A DNA stretch of 42,049 nt from Mediterraneibacter catenae (GCF_008691045.1 NZ_VMSO01000023.1:1-42049); one strand, 5' to 3'; positions 31,986 through 41,316 are shown, counted from the first letter of the stretch. A program made the numbers and translations. Notes: generated by a model not told the origin, from the sequence alone.

Positions 31986-33761
31986 TTACTCACCCATCTC
32001 CCACATATATTCTTCTACGATTTCAAAAGGCGCCGGTCCTACTTCCAGGACAGCCTCATGAAACTCTTTCTGTGAAAATGCCTCTCCCTTTTCTTCTGCC
32101 CATGCCTTCTTCAGCTCCAGAAATTCCACATATCCGATGTAGTATTTCAGATAATTTCCCGGAGATCCTATGATGAGCTCATAAATCCGCTCCACTGTCT
32201 CAGCATCCGTAATTCCGTAATTACTGAAAAATGCCACTGTATCCATCCTGCTCCACCCATCATAGTGGATTCCCATATCAGCCAGCGCGTAGAGCCCCAG
32301 TATGATCGAGCTGTTCTTCTGGAGCAATGTAGCCTGTTCTTTTGATAAAGGTGTCAGATAGTAACTGCCCATCTCCGCATAGGTAGCCCAGCCTTCTACA
32401 TAACCTCCGAAGTCCATTATGCTCCGGATCGGATCCGGATCTGTACTCTCGTAGTAAACAGTCTGGTACAGGTGACCGGGATATCCTTCATGGGCAAGCG
32501 TCGTAAACAACGTCAGGTCATCACTCATGTGCGCCTGGTTTATATAGATTACATTTTGCTCCGTATTATCGATCGCAGGAATCATATAAAAAGCCGGGCT
32601 TAAATGATCTTCCATCTCTTCCGGCACATATTTGACTTCCAGTACTGTATCAGGTGCCTCGGGAAATGTTCCGCTTATCCCTTCCTGAAGACGGGTAAGT
32701 ATCAGCTCTGCTGAAGTCTGCGCTATGGCTGCCGCTGCCTCCTGCGCCTCTTCTGTGGTGATTCCCAAAACTTTTTCCATTGCTTCAAGGTCATCCGTTA
32801 TCTGGCGGCGCGTGAGGTCTTCCATTTCTTCTACTGACCGCTCGGAACCGGTTGACTGCCGGACAACCAGTTCATAGTAATCAATTCCCTCCGGCAGATA
32901 AGAAAGCCCTTTCTCATTCTTACCGCTCCCTCGTAACTGTTCCAGATCAGAAATCAATTTTTCGTATGCCGGAAATATACAGTCGCTGACCGCAAGAGCA
33001 TTATCCTGAATATAGTCACTTTTTTCTTCTTCTGTCAACTCATTTACATCTTTGATGCGATTTGCAAACGTTGAATAGAGATAATTTCCATCTCCCATAT
33101 CTAAAAAAGCCTGGCACTGCTCAATAACAGTATCTAAGGCATAATCCGCCATAAATAATCCCGCAGAGGCTTTCTCCCGCTCAAATTTGATCAGACTGTC
33201 AAAATATTCCCCTGTCATTTCCAGAAGTGCAAGATATGTCTCTACATCCTGACGGTCATAAAACTGATATTCCGATAATACGACAGGGAACTGCGTCTGT
33301 ACTCCGCTCACCAGTCCAAGGGGTTCTTCATACAAAATAAAATCTGCACTTTGATCCGCCGCCTTTATCTGATAATCCAGAATGTCAAACGTAATTTTGT
33401 TCTGAAGATCCAGCTCATCATATGAAAAATTCTCAAGTGACCGCCGCATATTTTCCACTGAAGCCTTCACCATATCCGCATCAGTCTCGAAGCTCCCCAA
33501 AACAGCTGCATCCTCAGTAATTCCATAATCTTCGGGATTCTTCAATGTGTAATGAAGATTAATGGTATTTGACGATACTTCACTGCAGAACAGTTCTTCT
33601 GTATAGGCTTCAAATTCTGCGTTTTGATCTTTCTGTTCCCTCGCTCCGCAGGCACACAACAGAACAGCGCCGCCCAAGATTCCGGCCGCCATAAGTAAAT
33701 TCATGTATTTCTTTTGATATGTATAAATGGATTTTATGTGAAAAAAAACAGTGTGCAGCAT
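31986..33761 (-). CDS. DUF885 lipoprotein, putative zinc peptidase
   Basis: 591 residues from ATG 33761, which follows CAGGAG. A signal region ending AVLLCAC (a second Met, MNLLMAAGILGGAVLLCAC, fits a signal peptide better) makes it a membrane-anchored lipoprotein. DUF885 proteins are M32/M3-like metallopeptidases; the HEGYPGH zinc motif near residue 420 and PAFYMIPAIDNTEQNVIYIN are present, and a downstream GGYVEGWATYAE supplies the third ligand. Substrate is probably short peptides outside the membrane. The stop is two bases from the spmA start, so the two are cotranscribed; spmB starts divergently 112 bp upstream. Confidence 0.85.
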   Translation of the reverse strand: MLHTVFFHIKSIYTYQKKYMNLLMAAGILGGAVLLCACGAREQKDQNAEFEAYTEELFCSEVSSNTINLHYTLKNPEDYGITEDAAVLGSFETDADMVKASVENMRRSLENFSYDELDLQNKITFDILDYQIKAADQSADFILYEEPLGLVSGVQTQFPVVLSEYQFYDRQDVETYLALLEMTGEYFDSLIKFEREKASAGLFMADYALDTVIEQCQAFLDMGDGNYLYSTFANRIKDVNELTEEEKSDYIQDNALAVSDCIFPAYEKLISDLEQLRGSGKNEKGLSYLPEGIDYYELVVRQSTGSERSVEEMEDLTRRQITDDLEAMEKVLGITTEEAQEAAAAIAQTSAELILTRLQEGISGTFPEAPDTVLEVKYVPEEMEDHLSPAFYMIPAIDNTEQNVIYINQAHMSDDLTLFTTLAHEGYPGHLYQTVYYESTDPDPIRSIMDFGGYVEGWATYAEMGSYYLTPLSKEQATLLQKNSSIILGLYALADMGIHYDGWSRMDTVAFFSNYGITDAETVERIYELIIGSPGNYLKYYIGYVEFLELKKAWAEEKGEAFSQKEFHEAVLEVGPAPFEIVEEYMWEMGE

Positions 33762-33873
33762 AGGAACTCCTGCCGAAATGTCTTTAATGCATCTTATGAT
33801 ATGCCATACCGCGATATTCCACAGGAGAGGTGCATATAGATAAACAGAGCGTAAATATCTCCGGGAGGATTCC

Positions 33874-34407
33874 ATGAATATTTTTATTTATATTTCCGAT
33901 TACATTATTCCATTTATCATTCTGAGTATTGTCGTCTACGGAATTTTAAAAGGGATCAATGTATATGAAACCTTTATCAAGGGAGCCAAAAGCGGATTCC
34001 TTACCGTGATCCGTCTGATGCCCACACTGATCGGACTGATGGCCGCAGTCGGCATTCTGCGCGCTTCCGGATTCCTGGATCTTATTTCTGATGCGATCGG
34101 ACAGTTTTCCGGTTTGATAGGCTTTCCGGGGGAACTTGTTCCGCTTACCGTGGTAAAGATGTTCTCTTCTTCCGCAGCTACCGGGCTTTTACTGGATATT
34201 TTTAAAGAGTTCGGAACAGATTCCCGGATCGGACTGATCGCTTCAATCTCACTGTGCTGTACAGAAACGATTTTTTATACAATGAGCGTCTATTTCATGA
34301 CAGCCAAAGTCCGGCACTCCCGATACACTCTGGCAGGTGCGCTGCTGGCTACTTTCGCCGGGCTTGCGGCGAGCGTTGTCCTTGCGGATCTTATGTTGGG
34401 ATTGTAG
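33874..34407 (+). CDS. spmB: Spore maturation protein B
   Basis: 177 residues, same length as Bacillus SpmB. Gate-family signatures GILKGINVYETFIKGAKSGF, IRLMPTLIGLMAAVGILRAS and TVVKMFSSSAATGLLLD are clear. Membrane protein acting with SpmA in spore-core dehydration and heat resistance. GGGAGGA precedes the ATG. Normally spmA and spmB are adjacent and collinear; here a DUF885 gene lies between and spmB is inverted. It is followed by an unrelated ABC ATPase gene. Confidence 0.92.
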   Translation: MNIFIYISDYIIPFIILSIVVYGILKGINVYETFIKGAKSGFLTVIRLMPTLIGLMAAVGILRASGFLDLISDAIGQFSGLIGFPGELVPLTVVKMFSSSAATGLLLDIFKEFGTDSRIGLIASISLCCTETIFYTMSVYFMTAKVRHSRYTLAGALLATFAGLAASVVLADLMLGL

Positions 34408-34499
34408 GAGACCGGTCTTTGTGCTAAAATATCCGTATAGCCTAACATAATACGCTGTTTTTCTGCGTTACAAAGAAAAAAAGATGTGGAGGTTTCTTT

Positions 34500-35153
34500 A
34501 TGGCAAGTGTGACATTAAAGCATCTGACTAAAACCTACCCAAACGGATTCGTCTCCGTAAATGACGTCAGCCTTCATATAGAGGACGGAGAATTTGTTGT
34601 CTTCCACGGACCGAGCGGATGCGGTAAATCAACAATCCTGCGGATGATCGGCGGCCTGGAGGACATCACTTCCGGTGAAATATGGCTTGGAAAGGATCTT
34701 CTCAATGATATCCTTCCCCGAGACCGTCGTCTTGCAATGGCATTTCAGAATTATACTCTGTACCGTCATTTTAACGCATATGACAATATGGCACTGGGAC
34801 TGCGGCTCAGAGACCTTCCGCGTACAGTAATCGACAGCCGTGTAAAGTCTGCTGCAGACTTCTTCGGAATCAGCAATATCCTGAACAAGAAGATCCGCGC
34901 TCTCTCAGAGACGGACAAGCAGAGAGTAGCTCTCGGACGGGCTGTCGTCTGCCAGCCGAAGGTTCTGCTGGTTGATGAAGACTTTGCCCGCCAGGATGAT
35001 GCAAGACGTATGGAGATGCTTGGTGACATTCTTAAGATAAACGAGGAGATGCATATTACTGTCCTCTATGTAACAAATGATTATCAAGAAGCTGTGAGCT
35101 TAAATAAAAAAGTCATATTTATGAAAGACGGAAAAATAACAGACATCAGATAA
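34500..35153 (+). CDS. Degenerate MalK-like ABC ATPase
   Basis: 217 residues, lacking the C-terminal regulatory domain of MalK/UgpC proteins (usually ~360). Walker A GPSGCGKST and Q-loop MAFQNYTLYRHF are normal. The signature is LSETDKQRVALGRAVV instead of LSGGQ, Walker B region reads LLVDEDFARQDD instead of DEPLSNLD, and the H-loop is YVTNDYQEA, with Asn in place of the switch His. So ATP binding is likely but turnover doubtful. No permease gene is nearby. ATG follows GTGGAGG. It may be a regulatory or stand-alone ATPase. Confidence 0.8.
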   Translation: MASVTLKHLTKTYPNGFVSVNDVSLHIEDGEFVVFHGPSGCGKSTILRMIGGLEDITSGEIWLGKDLLNDILPRDRRLAMAFQNYTLYRHFNAYDNMALGLRLRDLPRTVIDSRVKSAADFFGISNILNKKIRALSETDKQRVALGRAVVCQPKVLLVDEDFARQDDARRMEMLGDILKINEEMHITVLYVTNDYQEAVSLNKKVIFMKDGKITDIR

Positions 35154-35170
35154 CTGATGTCTGTTATTTT
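35133..35170 (+). terminator. Terminator overlapping the stop codon of the ATPase gene
   Basis: AAATAACAGACATCAG and CTGATGTCTGTTATTT pair perfectly around the loop ATAA; the TAA stop codon is in the loop. T-rich sequence follows (TTTTTCCTCTTTTT). Confidence 0.9.
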
Positions 35171-35201
35171 TCCTCTTTTTGCCACTCAATTCGTTTTTAA
35201 A

Positions 35202-36053
35202 TCAATTTTTAAGTTTCTCAAGATAGCTATATACATCTCGTTTAGAGACGCCTCGGTCTTTCGCTGTTCTCTTCATAGCTTCTTTTCTCTCTAACCCCTG
35301 GGACAAATAATATCCCACATGGTCTTCAATGCTCATATCCGACCATTTTTCTTTTTCTTCCCGCTCAGCCGTCTCACGGCTCATCCCCTCTACGACAATC
35401 ACACACTCTCCTTTTGGCTCGTGACTCTCATAGTATTCAGCCGCTTCCGAAAGAGTGGCACGATAAACAGTCTCATGGCGCTTCGTCAGTTCCCGGCAGA
35501 CACTCACACTGCGCTCTCCTCCCAGCCTGTCTTCCAGCAGTTTCAATGTCTTTGTCAGCCTGTGAGGCGCCTCATATAATACGATTGTCCTCATCTCTCT
35601 TTCCAGAGACTGGAGTACATACTCCCTCTCTTTTTTATCCGACGGAAGAAAGGCCTCAAATGCAAATCTTCTTGTCGGCAGACCGGATATTGTAAGTGCA
35701 GTGACACATGCGGCCGGGCCGGGAACAGCCGTCACACATATCCCTGCCTCATGGCACATATATACAAGCTCCTCGCCCGGATCTGATATCCCCGGTGTTC
35801 CTGCATCAGTGATCAGCGCAATATCACTTCCCTCGAGCAACTTTTCAACCAGTTTTTTCCCCTTGTCATATTTATTATATTCGTGGTAACTGGTCATGGG
35901 CGTATGGATATCAAAATGATTCAGAAGCTTCACGCTGTTGCGCGTATCTTCCGCCGCGATCAGATCAACTTCCTGCAGTATACGCACAGCCCGAAATGTC
36001 ATATCCTCAAGATTGCCGATCGGAGTCGCACACAGGTATAAAGTTCCAGCCAT
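35202..36053 (-). CDS. rsmI: 16S rRNA (cytidine-1402-2'-O)-methyltransferase
   Basis: 283 residues, SAM-dependent tetrapyrrole-methylase fold. Hallmarks: GTLYLCATPIGNLEDMTFRA, AEDTRNSVKLL, ITDAGTPGISDPGEELV, VPGPAACVTALTISGLP and the YEAPHRL motif. It methylates C1402 in the decoding centre of 16S rRNA. ATG 36053 follows AGAGGAGAG; an earlier frame start at 36104 is not supported. Last gene of the minus-strand operon that starts at 40848; the T-rich hairpin at 35133-35170 lies beyond it. Confidence 0.95.
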   Translation of the reverse strand: MAGTLYLCATPIGNLEDMTFRAVRILQEVDLIAAEDTRNSVKLLNHFDIHTPMTSYHEYNKYDKGKKLVEKLLEGSDIALITDAGTPGISDPGEELVYMCHEAGICVTAVPGPAACVTALTISGLPTRRFAFEAFLPSDKKEREYVLQSLEREMRTIVLYEAPHRLTKTLKLLEDRLGGERSVSVCRELTKRHETVYRATLSEAAEYYESHEPKGECVIVVEGMSRETAEREEKEKWSDMSIEDHVGYYLSQGLERKEAMKRTAKDRGVSKRDVYSYLEKLKN

Positions 36054-36125
36054 TCTTCTCTCCTCTTCTAAACTTACTTTTCTCGTATGAAATGTTTGTC
36101 TCACCCGTGCCCGGCGGCCCCGGTA

Positions 36126-36857
36126 TCAGTCCTTCTGCCGGCTGCCTTCCCCGCCGTATATTATGATCGGAGGCTCCACAGTTACTCTGGGCCTGGCCCC
36201 TCTCACTCCTTCGATCAAAACCAAAACCGGCTCCTTATCTATATACGGATGAATAAACCGTATCCGCTTGGGTTCTATCTTATAATAATTCATCTTGATC
36301 ATGATCTCTGTCAGACGAAACGGTCTGTGTATCATGTAAAACCGTCCTTTATCCTGCAGAAGCCGCATACTCTCCCGCAAAATATCGTCCAAAGTACACA
36401 GCACCTCATGCCGTGCAATGGCTTTTGCATCATCCGGATTGCGCATGCCGTGCTCTGAAAGCATGTAAGGCGGATTTGTCGTGATCACATCAAAAAAGGC
36501 CGGCCTGAATATCTCTGCCGCCTCTTTGATGTCTCCGGTCACAATTTCAATCTTCTCTTCCAGATGATTATAGACAACACTGCGTCTTGCCATGTCTGCC
36601 GTGTCTGGCTGGATCTCCAGTCCGGTAAATTTCTCACCTTGTGTTTTGGCAGACAACAGGATCGGGATAATCCCGTTTCCTGTTCCCATATCAAGTACAG
36701 TCTCTCCGGGTTTTACCTTTACGAAATCCGACAGAAAGACAGCATCCACTCCAAAACAGAATCCCGCCGGATTCTGGATCAGCTCAAGACCGCCGATCTG
36801 CAGATCGTCCAGACGTTCACCGGGCTTTAACAGTTCCGCTCTCCTGTTATTTGTCAT
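36126..36857 (-). CDS. trmN6: tRNA1(Val) A37 N6-methyltransferase family
   Basis: 243 residues. Class I SAM methyltransferase with VLDMGTGNGIIPILLS (SAM loop, about 53-68), acidic GLEIQPD, and the catalytic DVITTNPPYM, the N/DPPY motif of adenine-N6 enzymes. N-terminal DDLQIGGLELIQNPAGFCFG, with GVDAVFLSDF following, is characteristic of TrmN6/YfiC/YabB proteins. Its ATG overlaps the ricT stop (ATGACAAATAA), so translation is coupled. Substrate follows the family name and is not proven. Confidence 0.9.
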   Translation of the reverse strand: MTNNRRAELLKPGERLDDLQIGGLELIQNPAGFCFGVDAVFLSDFVKVKPGETVLDMGTGNGIIPILLSAKTQGEKFTGLEIQPDTADMARRSVVYNHLEEKIEIVTGDIKEAAEIFRPAFFDVITTNPPYMLSEHGMRNPDDAKAIARHEVLCTLDDILRESMRLLQDKGRFYMIHRPFRLTEIMIKMNYYKIEPKRIRFIHPYIDKEPVLVLIEGVRGARPRVTVEPPIIIYGGEGSRQKD

Positions 36858-37752
36858 CTAACTTTGACGCTCCTTGTCCTTTTTCAAGTACCGCCAGTTT
36901 CTTCATCTCTTCTTTGGAGATTTTTTTCTTCTTCTTTCGCGGTTTAAATTTTAATTCCTCTGCCAGGTATTCCCTGATCTCTTTCTCGTCATTTTCCAGA
37001 TTCACTACAACTTTCACCAGTTTGCGCAGGACACTCAGAGACTGTACCGTCCCTGTCAGACCTTCCTTTGTTGTAACTGTATCACCGACTGATGGAAGCT
37101 GACTGTTCAGCATTTCGTATGTCTCTTCTTCATTTGTAAGGCAGCACATAAGTCTTCCGCAAACGCCCGATATTTTAGTCGGATTAAGCGATAGATTCTG
37201 CTCTTTAGCCATCTTGATAGAAACTGCAGAAAACTCTGTAAGATATGTGCTGCAGCACAACGGACGACCGCAGATTCCAATGCCGCCGCGGATTTTTGTC
37301 TCATCGCGCACCCCGATCTGCCGAAGTTCGATTCTGGTCCTGAATACAGCCGCAAGATCTTTTACGAGCTCACGGAAATCAATTCTTCCATCCGCTGTGA
37401 AATAAAATAATATCTTATTACCATCAAAAGTGTACTCAACATCAATCAGTTTCATTTCCAAATTGTGTTTGCGGATCTTTTCAAGACATATTTTAAATGC
37501 CTCTTTTTCTTTCTGCTTATTTTTTTCAACTGTCTTGCGGTCCTGATCAGACGCCATCCGGATCACGGATTTCAACGGCTGCACGACATCCTCATCATTT
37601 ACCTCTTTTGGTCCGCTCACAACACGTCCGAATTCGATGCCGCGCGCAGTCTCAACAATTACATTATCCCCGCGTTTTATCTGAAATTTTCCCGGTGCAA
37701 AGAAGTAAATTTTCCCCGCTGTCCGGAATCTGACTCCTATTACTTTTGTCAT
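36847..37752 (-). CDS. ricT: RicT/YaaT, PSP1-domain protein
   Basis: 301 residues. The PSP1 domain (about 1-250) shows VIGVRFRTAGKIYFFAPG, VETARGIEFGRVV, and the cysteine cluster GICGRPLCCSTYL and VCGRLMCCLTNEE that can hold Fe-S clusters with RicA/RicF. In Bacillus the Ric complex promotes RNase Y processing of mRNAs and affects sporulation and competence. The tail is a lysine-rich stretch (KFKPRKKKKKISKEEMKK). AAAGGAGA precedes the ATG; holB ends four bases upstream, the arrangement conserved across Firmicutes. Confidence 0.93.
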   Translation of the reverse strand: MTKVIGVRFRTAGKIYFFAPGKFQIKRGDNVIVETARGIEFGRVVSGPKEVNDEDVVQPLKSVIRMASDQDRKTVEKNKQKEKEAFKICLEKIRKHNLEMKLIDVEYTFDGNKILFYFTADGRIDFRELVKDLAAVFRTRIELRQIGVRDETKIRGGIGICGRPLCCSTYLTEFSAVSIKMAKEQNLSLNPTKISGVCGRLMCCLTNEEETYEMLNSQLPSVGDTVTTKEGLTGTVQSLSVLRKLVKVVVNLENDEKEIREYLAEELKFKPRKKKKKISKEEMKKLAVLEKGQGASKLDDK

Positions 37753-37756
37753 TCTG

Positions 37757-38752
37757 TCAATTCTCCTTTACCGTCAGTAAAAGCAGCTCCATCACCAGTT
37801 CAAAATTAACATTGGCTTTCAATCTCGCTTTTGCTTTTTCCAGCGCATCGAGTATGTTCTCGATTCCCTCATAAGAGCTTTTTCTTGCCCGCTCTTTGAT
37901 ATATTTCATCTGATCAGAAAATACAACTCTGTCTACGCTCTTTGTCGCCTTATAAATAAGTACATCCCTGTACCAGATTGCAATAATATCAAGATAGTCG
38001 TTGATCTCAAGCTTATAGGTCATGCACCGTTTCACTGCTTCTGTGAGCTCAGGAACCGTCATCTCATCTATGTTCCTGAGCAGGTGGACAGCCTCTTCTT
38101 TGATCTCATTAAAATACTCGGAATGTGCCAGCATAATGGCTTTTCCCATGTTTCCTTGAGCAAACGCTACGCATACATCTGCTTTATAATCCGGCACCTC
38201 CAGCTGTTCCATGAGATATTTTTTCACGAGCTGATCTTTTATATTGCGCAGCTTCATCATAACGCATCTTGAACGGATCGTCGGAAGGAGTGCCTCCGCA
38301 TTTTCTGTAAGCAGCATGATCACTGCATATGACGGCGGCTCCTCAATCGTCTTAAGAAGGGCATTCTGCGCCTGCACAGTCATCAGGTCCGCATCCGCTA
38401 TGATATAAACCTTATATTTGCTGCTGTAAGGACGGATCACGATATCATCATTTACCTGTACTCTTATGTCGTCCACACTGATTGTATTCGGCTTTTCATG
38501 AGTTACGCGGATTATATCCGGCTGATTACCACTCATAGCCTGCTTGCATGACTGACATTTTCCGCATGCATCTCCATCTTCATCACGATCCTGGCACTGC
38601 ATGCTCATCGCGAACAGATTAGCGAGCAGTTTCTTGCCCGATCCTCTCTCACCGTTCAGTATATAAGCATGGGAGACCGCATCTGCCGTTACCGCATTCT
38701 GGATATATTTTATTATATTTTTATGGCCGACCACATCTTTGAAACCACTCAT
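37757..38752 (-). CDS. holB: DNA polymerase III subunit delta'
   Basis: 331 residues, clamp-loader AAA fold. Starts MSGFKDVVGHKNIIKYIQNA; the P-loop is GERGSGKK (the usual final S/T replaced by Lys-Leu, common in delta', which does not hydrolyse ATP). A zinc-finger-like CQDRDEDGDACGKCQSCKQ (four Cys), and TIRSRCVMMKL with the SRC motif follow. It holds the DnaX/HolA clamp loader at the replisome. ATG 38752 has GGTGAG just before; the frame can be extended to 38761. Next to ricT, as in most Firmicutes. Confidence 0.93.
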   Translation of the reverse strand: MSGFKDVVGHKNIIKYIQNAVTADAVSHAYILNGERGSGKKLLANLFAMSMQCQDRDEDGDACGKCQSCKQAMSGNQPDIIRVTHEKPNTISVDDIRVQVNDDIVIRPYSSKYKVYIIADADLMTVQAQNALLKTIEEPPSYAVIMLLTENAEALLPTIRSRCVMMKLRNIKDQLVKKYLMEQLEVPDYKADVCVAFAQGNMGKAIMLAHSEYFNEIKEEAVHLLRNIDEMTVPELTEAVKRCMTYKLEINDYLDIIAIWYRDVLIYKATKSVDRVVFSDQMKYIKERARKSSYEGIENILDALEKAKARLKANVNFELVMELLLLTVKEN

Positions 38753-38816
38753 TTTTCTCACCTGCCGTATATTTTCATAAATTTACTTATTTAGTATAAC
38801 ACATTATTAAGTGAAG

Positions 38817-39395
38817 TTATAGCCCAATATATTTTTGAATATCCGATAAACATTCCGAAAGGTCTCTGTTTTCAAACCTGCGGGTAATACCGGCACTCTG
38901 CAGATTCTCCTCAGAAAAGTCCCCGGCGTCTGCCAGAAAACGTCTGCACATTTCCGCATACTTAGGTACAGCCTGCTTCTTTTCTCTTGCAAGAGCACGT
39001 TCCAGTCTCTCTCCGTCCTCTACTTCAATATAGATTGGTATAAGTACGTCAGCTCCGAAATATTTTTTCATCGCCCGATAGGAGACCAGTGTGCCGATCA
39101 GGAGATAATCAAACTGTTCCAGATCGATCTGTCCGTCGTCTGCAGTAAAATATGTCCAGATCCCGCACTTTGTATTATAAGAGCGTACCTCTATAACCTG
39201 ACCTGTCTCCTGCATTTCATTTAGCCGTTTCTCGTCTACAAAGTAATATTCAACTCCGTTTTGTTCCCCTTCACGGATAGGCCGGGTCGTATAGGGAACT
39301 ATCGTATGAAACATCGGATATCTTTCCAGCAGCTTCTTGTATATTGTATCTTTCCCCGAAGAGCTTTTCCCCATTACATAATAAATCTTACCCAT
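38817..39395 (-). CDS. Guanylate-kinase-like protein
   Basis: 192 residues. P-loop MGKSSSGKDT near residue 8, then IVPYTTRPIREGEQNGVEYY, which is the GMP-binding motif of guanylate kinases, and IEVRSYN. It resembles Gmk but is shorter and more divergent after residue 100, and may be a second kinase rather than the essential Gmk. ATG 39395 overlaps the end of the decarboxylase gene by eight bases. It belongs to the housekeeping operon reading toward rsmI. Confidence 0.82.
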   Translation of the reverse strand: MGKIYYVMGKSSSGKDTIYKKLLERYPMFHTIVPYTTRPIREGEQNGVEYYFVDEKRLNEMQETGQVIEVRSYNTKCGIWTYFTADDGQIDLEQFDYLLIGTLVSYRAMKKYFGADVLIPIYIEVEDGERLERALAREKKQAVPKYAEMCRRFLADAGDFSEENLQSAGITRRFENRDLSECLSDIQKYIGL

Positions 39396-40848
39396 TATCC
39401 AGTACCTCGATCTTTCCTTTTTCCAAAGTGCCCTGAATATCAAATCCTGTCTGCTGATATTGTATAATCTGCCGCACCGTTCCCTCTGAAATTCTTTCCC
39501 CCGGTACGATCAGGGGGATTCCCGGCGGATATATATATGCATATTCTTTAGAAATATATCCAGAAGATTCTTGAATGTAGATCTTTTTTGCTTTATTTGT
39601 AAATTTATACATTTCTCCGCTTGAGTATACCTGCTCATTTATGTATGATGTCAACTTCTCACAGCCGTCAAATGAATTGTATGATTCATCTTCGTTATTT
39701 TTTGCAAGTTTTCCGTCAATTTCATTTAACGCTGCAATTAATCGGCTCATTCCCACCGCTGTATCTCCGGGAGCAGTCATGGCTATTGCGTAATTGGGAG
39801 CTGCCATTTCAAGCTGAAGTAAATATTTTTCTCTTAAATCATTATATAATTGTTTTCCTGTATATTTTTTTGTTTCCTCTTCGGTAATTAAACTTCCATC
39901 CGTAGATATCAATAATTTTGAATAGTCGTAAACCGGGCATTCCCACAATCTTAAGTGCTCCATACTCTTTAATTGTTCCCGAGTTGACTGCAGCATATCT
40001 ACATACCTGTTAAATATCTCTTCCCGCTTTTCTTCTAGGAGCCTGATGCATTCATCCATTGACGCCATAAGTACATATGAGGGACTACTGGATTGCAGTA
40101 TTCCAAGATACATACGTATCCGTTCTCGATCCGCAATATTTCCATTCATATGTAAAAGGGCAGTCTGTGTAAGTGAAGGAAGCGTCTTATGCAGGCTGTG
40201 TATTACCACGTCCGCTCCCATCTCATTCCCGTTTTTCGGAAAATATGAATGAAAGCCGAAATGAGCACCATGTGCCTCGTCTAAAATCAGAGGAATATTC
40301 CATCTATGTACACAATCCGCAATCGCATGAACATCGGAAATAATCCCGTCATATGTAGGCGACGTGATGACTACAGCAGCAATATCCGGATTTTTCTGCA
40401 GCGCTTCCCCTATCTGCTCTGCCGTGACCGGTCCATTCAAATCTGCTTCTGCTTCCCTTCCTGAAGAAAGCAACTCCGGATAAATATACACTGGTCTCAG
40501 TTGATTCAAAAATACTGCATTATAAACCGATTTATGGCAGTTGCGCGCCATCAGTATACTGTTTCCTCTCTGTGTGCACCCTAATACTGCGCTTAGAAGC
40601 CCTACGGTGCTCCCATTGATCAGATAGTGTGTCTCATCCGCATGATAAGCCATAGCAGCTCTCTTCTGGGCATCCCTTAGTACTCCCTCAGCATGGTGAA
40701 GATCATCAAATCCATCAATCTCTGTAATATCAATCTCATAGGGCAGTTTTACTCCCGTAAGCAATCCATTCCGCTTATGACCTGGCATATGAAAGCCATA
40801 GATGCCCGAATATTCAAGTTTTTTCAGTTTATCATATAAATATTCCAT
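39388..40848 (-). CDS. PLP-dependent Orn/Lys/Arg decarboxylase family protein
   Basis: 486 residues, fold-type I PLP enzyme of the SpeA/Cad/LdcC short form. Visible: GFHMPGHKRN near the start, DITEIDGFDDLHHAEGVL, ILDEAHGAHFGFH (D190 of the PLP site) and the PLP lysine K221 in HSLHKTLPSLTQTA. The C-terminal motif YPPGIPLIVPGE is typical. It makes a diamine or agmatine from lysine, ornithine or arginine; which one cannot be told. First gene of the operon, with a weak GGGGAAA before ATG 40848. In many Firmicutes it is likewise followed by gmk/tmk and holB. Confidence 0.9.
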   Translation of the reverse strand: MEYLYDKLKKLEYSGIYGFHMPGHKRNGLLTGVKLPYEIDITEIDGFDDLHHAEGVLRDAQKRAAMAYHADETHYLINGSTVGLLSAVLGCTQRGNSILMARNCHKSVYNAVFLNQLRPVYIYPELLSSGREAEADLNGPVTAEQIGEALQKNPDIAAVVITSPTYDGIISDVHAIADCVHRWNIPLILDEAHGAHFGFHSYFPKNGNEMGADVVIHSLHKTLPSLTQTALLHMNGNIADRERIRMYLGILQSSSPSYVLMASMDECIRLLEEKREEIFNRYVDMLQSTREQLKSMEHLRLWECPVYDYSKLLISTDGSLITEEETKKYTGKQLYNDLREKYLLQLEMAAPNYAIAMTAPGDTAVGMSRLIAALNEIDGKLAKNNEDESYNSFDGCEKLTSYINEQVYSSGEMYKFTNKAKKIYIQESSGYISKEYAYIYPPGIPLIVPGERISEGTVRQIIQYQQTGFDIQGTLEKGKIEVLDNG

Positions 40849-41206
40849 AGTTTGAATTTCCCCGTTAAATCGCCGTATAGAAGTCCTGGTTCTTCGTACT
40901 TTCCTAAATATTTCTTTTTCTATAAACTGGCCAAATCAACTCCAAGCGATAAATTAACTTCTTTTTTATATAATCAACACATATTCCTCACATTTGACGG
41001 TTATATTATAGACATCAAAGCAAAAGTGCTTTTTAATATACATTTCCTCTTTTCTCAGCCGGTAATCAATTCCCGGCTTTTTATTTATCTCTGTATTTAT
41101 GATATTGGGGGCAAAAGCCACAACTATGATGCCTGCGAATTGTTCCGTACTGCGCAGTTTTCGCTGCCGCATCGGCCGGCGCATTATATATGAAAAATAG
41201 AAAAAT
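40849..41206. other. Intergenic region upstream of the decarboxylase gene
   Basis: No credible gene. It contains one hairpin, GCCGG-N10-CCGGC (41058-41077), followed on the plus strand by TTTTTATTTAT, i.e. an intrinsic terminator or leader structure with no obvious plus-strand gene before it. The promoter of the minus-strand operon must lie here but no clear -35/-10 pair was found. Confidence 0.5.
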
Positions 41207-41232
41207 AACCGGGGAAGCATCTTCCTCGGTTT
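41207..41232 (-). terminator. Terminator of the tRNA array
   Basis: AACCGGGGAAG...CTTCCTCGGTT forms the stem; on the minus strand it is followed by ATTTTTCTATTTTTC, 12 nt beyond tRNA-Lys. Confidence 0.85.
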
Positions 41233-41243
41233 TCTAATTTCAC

Positions 41244-41316
41244 TGAGCGTGCGGGGATTCGAACCCCGGACAACTTGATTAAAAGTCAAGTGCTCTACCA
41301 CCTGAGCTACACGCCC
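41244..41316 (-). tRNA. tRNA-Lys (TTT)
   Basis: Acceptor GGGCGTG/CACGCTC, anticodon loop CTTTTAA giving TTT, T loop GGTTCGAATCC, discriminator A, no CCA. Last gene of the array. Confidence 0.95.

Noticed and set aside
40852..41193. 113-residue plus-strand frame upstream of the decarboxylase gene
   Set aside because: No ribosome binding site, composition typical of AT-rich non-coding DNA, and it crosses a terminator hairpin.
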